Notes under the pieces: generated by a model
Told to the model about the DNA's origin: nothing
The model's input: the letters and a program-made list of their open reading frames with translations, nothing else
The model's database searches: none
Assembly: GCF_014295415.1 (NCBI RefSeq)
Contig: NZ_CP052909.1
Span: forward strand, 496,001-560,000
Direction: 5' to 3'
DNA length: 64,000 nt
Source of the DNA: Constantimarinum furrinae
GTDB taxonomy: Bacteria > Bacteroidota > Bacteroidia > Flavobacteriales > Flavobacteriaceae
Part shown: positions 58,844 through 64,000 of the stretch, one piece after another
Numbering within the stretch: position 1 is the first letter of the stretch
Layout: each line of letters starts with the position of its first letter
Position numbers and translations under genes: made by a program

Positions 58844-59422
58844 ATGAAAAAACTGCTCCTACTACTATTACTTTCAATATTTATGATATCCTGTGGCGGA
58901 ACTAAAACCGTCACCAAAAAGATCACGCCCACTTCGGGTGATGAGACCATCAAAAAAACAACTAAGGTAAAGAAGAAGGACGACAAGATCGTTAGAAAGG
59001 TAGACTATGACACCGAAGAGATCACAAAATCGTCTAATGAGGAAGTCTTGGAAAACATTATTGAGTATGCCCGGTCCTTTGAAGGTACACGCTATAAATT
59101 TGGAGGTACTACCAAAGCAGGAATGGATTGTTCCGGTTTGGTTTATACGGCCTTTAAGCAGGAAGATGTCCTTATGCCAAGGATCTCGAGAGACATGGCT
59201 ACCAAAGGTGTTGAAATTCATTTAAAAGATGCTGTGGAAGGAGATTTGGTCTTCTTTAAAACCAGTAAGCGGAATACCATAAATCACGTTGGTCTGGTGG
59301 TGGAGTCCAAAAAGGGAGAAGTCTTCTTTATCCATTCTACGACTTCCAGAGGTGTTATTATTTCTTCCATGAACGAGGCTTATTGGAAAAAAGCCTTTGT
59401 GCTGGCCCGCAGGGTCATATAA
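58844..59422 (+). CDS. NlpC/P60 (C40) peptidase lipoprotein
   Basis: 192 residues from the ATG at 58844, giving a lipobox with C17 (SIFMISCGG). A basic, Lys/Thr-rich linker precedes the NlpC/P60 domain with catalytic Cys in GMDCSGLVYTAF, His in NHVGLVVES and a further polar residue in FFIHSTTSRGV. It likely cleaves peptidoglycan stem peptides in the periplasm (Spr/MepS-like). comEC starts 54 bases downstream. Confidence 0.9.
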   Translation: MKKLLLLLLLSIFMISCGGTKTVTKKITPTSGDETIKKTTKVKKKDDKIVRKVDYDTEEITKSSNEEVLENIIEYARSFEGTRYKFGGTTKAGMDCSGLVYTAFKQEDVLMPRISRDMATKGVEIHLKDAVEGDLVFFKTSKRNTINHVGLVVESKKGEVFFIHSTTSRGVIISSMNEAYWKKAFVLARRVI

Positions 59423-59476
59423 AATTTCATATCTTTAAGCATCACTCCCCGGTTAGATTTTTAAAATCGAATCGGA

Positions 59477-61501
59477 GTGAATTTCATCAATTTTGCAGTA
59501 GTAAAATTTTCTATTTGTCTGGCACTGGGCATTATTACGGCACAAGCATTTGGTGTCAATTCCCTTCTCATTCCGGTAATTCTTGTTTTTTGTCTGTTGT
59601 TGCTTATCACAGCATGGTTTTATTCCCGCAGACAATTATTACAGAATGCCTTCTTCGGAAGTATTACCTTTTGCTGTTTTTTCCTAATTGGATATTGTAA
59701 CTATCAATTCCGAAGTCCCTTAGCGCAAACCAATCACTATTCAGTATTCATCGATACTTCCCAAACTGAATTACTGCAGCTGAAGATCACAGACGTGCTG
59801 AAGTCGGACAATTATTATCATAAATACATCGCAGACATTTATCGAGTGGACTCGATTCCTGCCGAAGGTAAAATACTATTGTCGGTTAAAAAAGACAGTG
59901 TTGAGGGATTGTTCGCGATCGATAATGAATTATTAATTTCTTCGGGAATAAAACCTTTTACACCAGCGCTTAATCCACATCAATTCGATTATGCTGCTTA
60001 TATGAATTCTCTGGGCGTGCTCTTTCAGCTTCAGATCGATCACCGGGCAATCATTCAGTTTAGCAATGGTGAAAAAAGTGTGAGAGGAGTAGCCGATGGG
60101 ATTCGCAATTATTTTCTGAAGAAACTGAAAGCAAGCAGTATTTCTTCAGAAGAACGAAGCATTATTCAGGCACTTCTCCTTGGACATAAAACAGAAATCA
60201 GTAAGGAACTGTATTCCAATTATGCCAAGGCAGGGGCCGTACATATACTCGCTGTTTCGGGGCTGCATGTAGGTATTTTATTCCTGATCTTCTCGTGGCT
60301 TTTACGACCTGTTTTATATGTACGCCACGGCAAGATCATTAAAGCCGGAATGATAATTTTGCTACTGTTCAGTTTTGCACTCTTAGCCGGATGGTCACCA
60401 TCGGTTGTACGTGCTGCCACCATGTTCTCTCTATTCGCTTTTGCCGGCATAATAAAACGACCTACCAATAGCATAAATACGCTGTTCCTGTCCTTTTTTA
60501 TTTTATTGTTATGCAAACCGCAGCGGTTGTTTCACATAGGTTTTCAACTTAGTTATCTAGCGGTTTTCTTTATCCTCTGGGTACAACCTCGATTGTATGA
60601 AGTTTATTCTCCAAAAAATTATTTTCTTCGGAAGGCTTGGGCCATAAGCACGGTGAGTATTGCGGCGCAGTTGGGAGTATTACCACTCACCCTGTACTAC
60701 TTTCACCAATTTCCAGGCTTATTTCTGCTAACTAATCTGGTGATCCTTCCCTTTCTTGCATTGCTGTTGGGGGTGGGTTTGCTTATTTTATTGCTGTTAT
60801 CTTTAAACAGTCTACCTACAGAAATAGCCGAAGCATATAACGTTATGATCCTTTCCTTAAATTCCTTTATCGAATGGGTGGCCGGTAAGGAATTCTTTCT
60901 GATCGGTGATATACATTTTTCAGAATTAAAAGTTATTTCGGTGTATCTGGTTATCATTGGTATTGTGCTTCTGTTAAAACGTTTCAGTTTTGAACGGTGT
61001 ATGCTATGTATGGTGAGCCTTATATTCCTGGTAGCAGTTTTAGTTCACACAAATCTTTCAGGGGAGACGCAATTAATATTGTTTCATAAAAGCCGAAGCA
61101 CGATAATGGGAATACAGCAACGGAGGGCGTTAGTGGTGTATTCAGAAGAACCCTTGAAAAATATAAAGCAACTGGGTTTAATTAAGGATTACCGAATCGG
61201 GAAAGGCATTCGTAACTATTCCGAAGCACCACTCCCTCAAATACTGCAGTACAAATCTCAGTTGATCCTGTTTGTTGACAGTACCGGAGTATATCCACCA
61301 GCTTCAAATATCGATATTATAATCCTGAGGGAAAGTCCGAAAATAAACATGGATCGCCTCATCGATAGTTTACAGCCGCGACAGATCGTTGCAGATGGCA
61401 GCAACTACCTCGGTCTTGTAAAACGCTGGAAACAGACTTGTAAAATAAGAAAGCTCCCCTTTCACCATACCGGTGAAAAAGGAGCCTTCATTTTAGAATA
61501 A
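59477..61501 (+). CDS. comEC: ComEC/Rec2-family DNA uptake channel
   Basis: 674 residues, GTG start. An N-terminal DUF4131-like region is followed by the competence membrane domain with VHILAVSGLHVGILFLIFSW and GWSPSVVRAATMFSLFA. The C-terminal part is short, without a complete metallo-beta-lactamase domain, as in many Bacteroidota. It should pass single-stranded DNA into the cytoplasm. Its last codons double as a terminator hairpin. Confidence 0.9.
   Translation: MNFINFAVVKFSICLALGIITAQAFGVNSLLIPVILVFCLLLLITAWFYSRRQLLQNAFFGSITFCCFFLIGYCNYQFRSPLAQTNHYSVFIDTSQTELLQLKITDVLKSDNYYHKYIADIYRVDSIPAEGKILLSVKKDSVEGLFAIDNELLISSGIKPFTPALNPHQFDYAAYMNSLGVLFQLQIDHRAIIQFSNGEKSVRGVADGIRNYFLKKLKASSISSEERSIIQALLLGHKTEISKELYSNYAKAGAVHILAVSGLHVGILFLIFSWLLRPVLYVRHGKIIKAGMIILLLFSFALLAGWSPSVVRAATMFSLFAFAGIIKRPTNSINTLFLSFFILLLCKPQRLFHIGFQLSYLAVFFILWVQPRLYEVYSPKNYFLRKAWAISTVSIAAQLGVLPLTLYYFHQFPGLFLLTNLVILPFLALLLGVGLLILLLLSLNSLPTEIAEAYNVMILSLNSFIEWVAGKEFFLIGDIHFSELKVISVYLVIIGIVLLLKRFSFERCMLCMVSLIFLVAVLVHTNLSGETQLILFHKSRSTIMGIQQRRALVVYSEEPLKNIKQLGLIKDYRIGKGIRNYSEAPLPQILQYKSQLILFVDSTGVYPPASNIDIIILRESPKINMDRLIDSLQPRQIVADGSNYLGLVKRWKQTCKIRKLPFHHTGEKGAFILE
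61453..61485 (+). terminator. Hairpin inside the 3' end of comEC
   Basis: Nested arms GCTCC/GGAGC and TTTCACC/GGTGAAA form a strong stem overlapping the last codons of comEC, followed by CTTCATTTT. It may end the comEC transcript, with the AT-rich palindrome that follows. Confidence 0.55.
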
Positions 61502-61532
61502 TGAAACTCTTAACTTAAAATTATTCTAAAAT
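61490..61532. terminator. Perfect AT-rich inverted repeat between convergent genes
   Basis: ATTTTAGAATAAT (61490-61502) and ATTATTCTAAAAT (61520-61532) are exact 13-bp complements with a 17-base spacer. One arm contains the comEC stop and the other the thioredoxin gene stop. Probably a bidirectional terminator. Confidence 0.6.
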
Positions 61533-62059
61533 GTTCCTTTAAACTTATCCTGATATTCCTGCCAGGCTTCCACCGTGGTAAGTTTCAGATAATCGTCATT
61601 GGCGATCATTTTAAGGTATATTTCCAACTGCTGTGGTGTCTTATAACCAGGAATTGCCTGAATAAGCTCACCGTCTGCCTTAAAAAAGACCAGGCTTGGA
61701 TATCCTCTCAATTTGAGGGCATCAGCAAAAAAATGTGTTGCATTTCTCCCCTTTCTACCTTCCTGATAATTCGGATTTGTATAGGTAAAATCCTGATACG
61801 TGATCTCTTCGGTGCCTTCGGCGTTAAATTTTACCGCATAAAAGTTCTTATTGATAAAATTGATCACTTTCTTATCTGAAAATGTGTTTTTGTCGAGCAG
61901 CTTGCAAGGACCACACCAGTGGGTGTACACATCCATAAAAATTTTCTTGGGAGCCTTCTTTTGAGCTTCCAGGGCCTCATTCATGGTCATCCACTCTATT
62001 TCCTGAGCCGAAATCGTCCCCAGAGAAAGTAGTGCAACCAGGAGTAAAATATGTTTCAT
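61526..62059 (-). CDS. Exported thioredoxin-family protein
   Basis: 177 residues. A signal peptide (HILLLVALLSLGTISAQ) is followed by a thioredoxin fold with active site HWCGPCK (C49, C52) and the cis-Pro segment LRGYPSLVFF. The TFSDKKVINFINKNFYAVKF stretch places it with DUF255-like/thioredoxin_7 proteins. Likely periplasmic disulfide reduction. Convergent with comEC; a terminator precedes it. Confidence 0.88.
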   Translation of the reverse strand: MKHILLLVALLSLGTISAQEIEWMTMNEALEAQKKAPKKIFMDVYTHWCGPCKLLDKNTFSDKKVINFINKNFYAVKFNAEGTEEITYQDFTYTNPNYQEGRKGRNATHFFADALKLRGYPSLVFFKADGELIQAIPGYKTPQQLEIYLKMIANDDYLKLTTVEAWQEYQDKFKGTF

Positions 62060-62091
62060 TTCAATACAATTAATTCTAAAACTTATGTAAC

Positions 62092-62124
62092 AAAAAACGT
62101 TCCACTAATAGGGAACGTTTTTTT
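62092..62124 (-). terminator. Terminator after the POT transporter gene
   Basis: Perfect 12-bp arms AAAAAACGTTCC and GGAACGTTTTTT around ACTAATAG. Positioned 17 bases after the transporter stop and T-rich on both strands. Confidence 0.88.
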
Positions 62125-62140
62125 AAACTGAGTATTGTGT

Positions 62141-63895
62141 TTAGCGTACGCCGTGCATTAATCGCTTCAATAACGGGTGTAATAACAAGGAAATGACGCC
62201 CAAACCAATTGGAATAAAGGTAAAGATCAGGAAAAACCCGGATAATCCGTGATCTTGTGTAATTTGTTCTATATCACCTCCCACATAGTGAGCCAGTTTA
62301 TTTCCAATGGCGATGGCTAAATAGTAAACACCAAACATGAATGCGATCATTCTGGCCGGAATAAGTTTACTCAAATATGATAATCCCATTGGGGACAGGC
62401 ACAATTCGCCCAATGTATGGAAGAGGTAGGCAAATACCAGCCATGCCATGCTCAATGAGGCCGTTTCAGCCCCGGAGGGTACATTTCTCGCCCCGAACGC
62501 CAAAAAGGCAAAGCCAAGACCTAACAAGGCTAATCCGAGAAAATACTTAACCGATGCCGGCGGATTGTATTTGCTGTCCCACCATTTGGTGAAAAGTGGT
62601 GCAAACATGATAATAAATAAAGAGTTTAATATAGCAAACCAAGTCACGGGTACTTCGGTTTCGGTAGACTGAAATTCTATGTACAACTTATAGATCACTA
62701 TGGCCCAAATTATGAGGAAACTTGTTCCAAGAATAAGATTCGACAGACCAATACGATTAAATGTTTTCCTGAAAAGTGACAACAAAACATAAGTAATAAT
62801 TACCAGGGGTACTACCGTTACAATGAGATCGACTATTTTAAAGCCCATCGCAGCATTACCCTCAAGGAATCTATCGGTAAAGTCTCTCGTATATATAGGT
62901 AGTGAACCCGCTGCTTGTTCAAAAGCAGCCCAAAAGAAGATCGTAAATAAGCAGAAGATTGCGAATGCGATCATTCTGTCCCTTTCAATTTTAATATAGC
63001 GAGGGATTCGCACAAGTAACAACAAGATAAAAGAAATTGCGGCCAACAGTGCAAAAAACAGCGAGTCGGTCATTCCACCTACCGAAAAATTAAGACTTTG
63101 GATATCGCCTATTTTACTAAGCGGGTCATTGATGATAAAAATTAAAGCTGAAATGGTAAATATTCCGATAAGTGCAATATCTACCGGCTTGAATTTATTC
63201 AACGTTACCCCTGCTTTAAGTGCGGCGGCGGCATCATCACTTCGCTTACTTTTTAAGGGCTTATCTCCAATAGTACCAAATAAGGGCTGAGCAAAATAGA
63301 ATTGCAACATCCCCAGCAACATAAAAATACCTGCCAATCCGAATCCATAGCTCCATCCAACTTTTTCACCTACCCAACCACAGAGCATTATTCCTAAAAA
63401 TGCACCTGCATTTACCCCCATATAGAAGATGTTGTAAGCACCATCCTTTTTTTCATTATGCCCTTCGTACATCTTGGAAATAATGGAGGTCATATTAGGC
63501 TTAAAAAATCCATTTCCAAGAATTAGGAGGGTTATCCCGATATAAAGGAAAGTAGGTGTTTCAATAGCCATAGAAGCGTGCCCTAAGGTCATCAATAAGG
63601 CTCCAATAACCACGGCTCTTCGATACCCAATTTTATTGTCGGCCAACCATCCCCCTAAAAGTGGGGTTAGATATACGAGCATCGCATAAGTTCCGAGTAA
63701 AGAAAGTGCTGCGGGTGTGGTCCATGCCCACCCAGGATTATCGCCCAAAATGGCTCCTGTAAGAAAGATCACCAAAATGGCTCTCATTCCGTAGTACGAA
63801 AATCGTTCCCACATTTCGGTGAAGAATAACACAAACAATCCGGCAGGATGTCCTAATACCTTATTTTTAAAATGATCTTCTGCTGTTGAATCCAT
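62141..63895 (-). CDS. Proton-coupled peptide transporter (POT/PTR family)
   Basis: 584 residues, about 14 membrane helices. The N-terminal FTEMWERFSYYGMRAILVIF holds the POT motif ExxERFxYY used in proton coupling, and FYMGVNAGAFLGIMLCGWVG is the PTR2 signature. The C-terminal GELCLSPMGLSYLSKLIP is also typical. It imports di- and tripeptides. A further gene ends 48 bases upstream on the same strand. Confidence 0.94.
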   Translation of the reverse strand: MDSTAEDHFKNKVLGHPAGLFVLFFTEMWERFSYYGMRAILVIFLTGAILGDNPGWAWTTPAALSLLGTYAMLVYLTPLLGGWLADNKIGYRRAVVIGALLMTLGHASMAIETPTFLYIGITLLILGNGFFKPNMTSIISKMYEGHNEKKDGAYNIFYMGVNAGAFLGIMLCGWVGEKVGWSYGFGLAGIFMLLGMLQFYFAQPLFGTIGDKPLKSKRSDDAAAALKAGVTLNKFKPVDIALIGIFTISALIFIINDPLSKIGDIQSLNFSVGGMTDSLFFALLAAISFILLLLVRIPRYIKIERDRMIAFAIFCLFTIFFWAAFEQAAGSLPIYTRDFTDRFLEGNAAMGFKIVDLIVTVVPLVIITYVLLSLFRKTFNRIGLSNLILGTSFLIIWAIVIYKLYIEFQSTETEVPVTWFAILNSLFIIMFAPLFTKWWDSKYNPPASVKYFLGLALLGLGFAFLAFGARNVPSGAETASLSMAWLVFAYLFHTLGELCLSPMGLSYLSKLIPARMIAFMFGVYYLAIAIGNKLAHYVGGDIEQITQDHGLSGFFLIFTFIPIGLGVISLLLHPLLKRLMHGVR

Positions 63896-63943
63896 ATGAA
63901 GAAATATTTATTAAATACAGTTACAGTTGAGTTAAATTCCGGT

Positions 63944-64000
63944 TTAATTGATGTCCGGATCGGCAAGTTCATAGCCTTCCGTTTCTTTCATTTCTCGTTC
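63944..64000 (-). CDS. 3' end of a gene, product not identifiable
   Basis: The last 18 codons and TAA of a leftward frame, reading EREMKETEGYELADPDIN. This is too short to assign. The position, 48 bases before a POT transporter gene, would suit a second transporter of that family, but the sequence does not show it. Confidence 0.45.
   Translation of the reverse strand, partial: EREMKETEGYELADPDIN

Overview
The window looks like a chromosomal segment of a marine-type Flavobacteriaceae (Bacteroidota). Lineage evidence: a complete gldKLMN type IX secretion/gliding operon; an exosortase XrtF pair; several promoters of the Bacteroidota form (TTG, about 20 nt, TAnnTTTG); AT-rich leaders without Shine-Dalgarno sequences; and family members typical of flavobacteria (DUF3347, HYC_CC_PP, large RND pump operons). 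No CRISPR array, rRNA operon or insertion sequence was seen.

Layout. (1) 1-6.6 kb is an accessory island: start of hsdS, hsdM and an XRE regulator with a palindromic operator, a gene-free structured segment, an orphan PD-(D/E)XK nuclease-like gene, a probable 47-residue leader gene and a large serine recombinase. The recombinase reading frame runs into the initiator tRNA-fMet gene, which marks the chromosome boundary. (2) 6.7-18.1 kb is envelope and housekeeping: an AsmA-like protein, an RND efflux operon with two small trailing genes, an ABC-F ATPase, a DUF983 protein and a FAD oxidoreductase. (3) 18.1-26.5 kb: topA, an arginase-fold protein with lost metal ligands, and gldK-gldL-gldM-gldN. 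(4) 26.7-35.1 kb: a lipoprotein-like pyrophosphatase, miaB, a receiver-less sigma-54 activator, lptE, a TPR protein, secG, then groES-groEL behind a candidate sigma-54 promoter. (5) 35.2-43.2 kb: a leftward metal-handling cluster (DUF3347 lipoprotein, HYC_CC_PP protein, beta-barrel, double-HMA periplasmic protein, NHL lipoprotein, CopA-like ATPase, Cys-rich four-helix protein) directly downstream of xrtF and its partner. (6) 43.2-52.2 kb: a free methionine sulfoxide reductase, a MacB-type permease, purH and the elongasome operon mreB-mreC-mreD-PBP2-rodA. (7) 52.3-64 kb: a secreted nuclease, an OppC-type permease, the Prc protease, surE-lpxB, an NlpC/P60 lipoprotein, comEC, a thioredoxin and a POT peptide transporter.

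Most of the window is core genome with familiar synteny. The parts most worth a second look are the tRNA-fMet/recombinase junction, the regulated type I methylase island with its structured RNA-like segment, the degenerate arginase fixed between topA and gldK, the candidate sigma-54 promoter of groESL near an orphan activator, and the seven-gene metal cluster.
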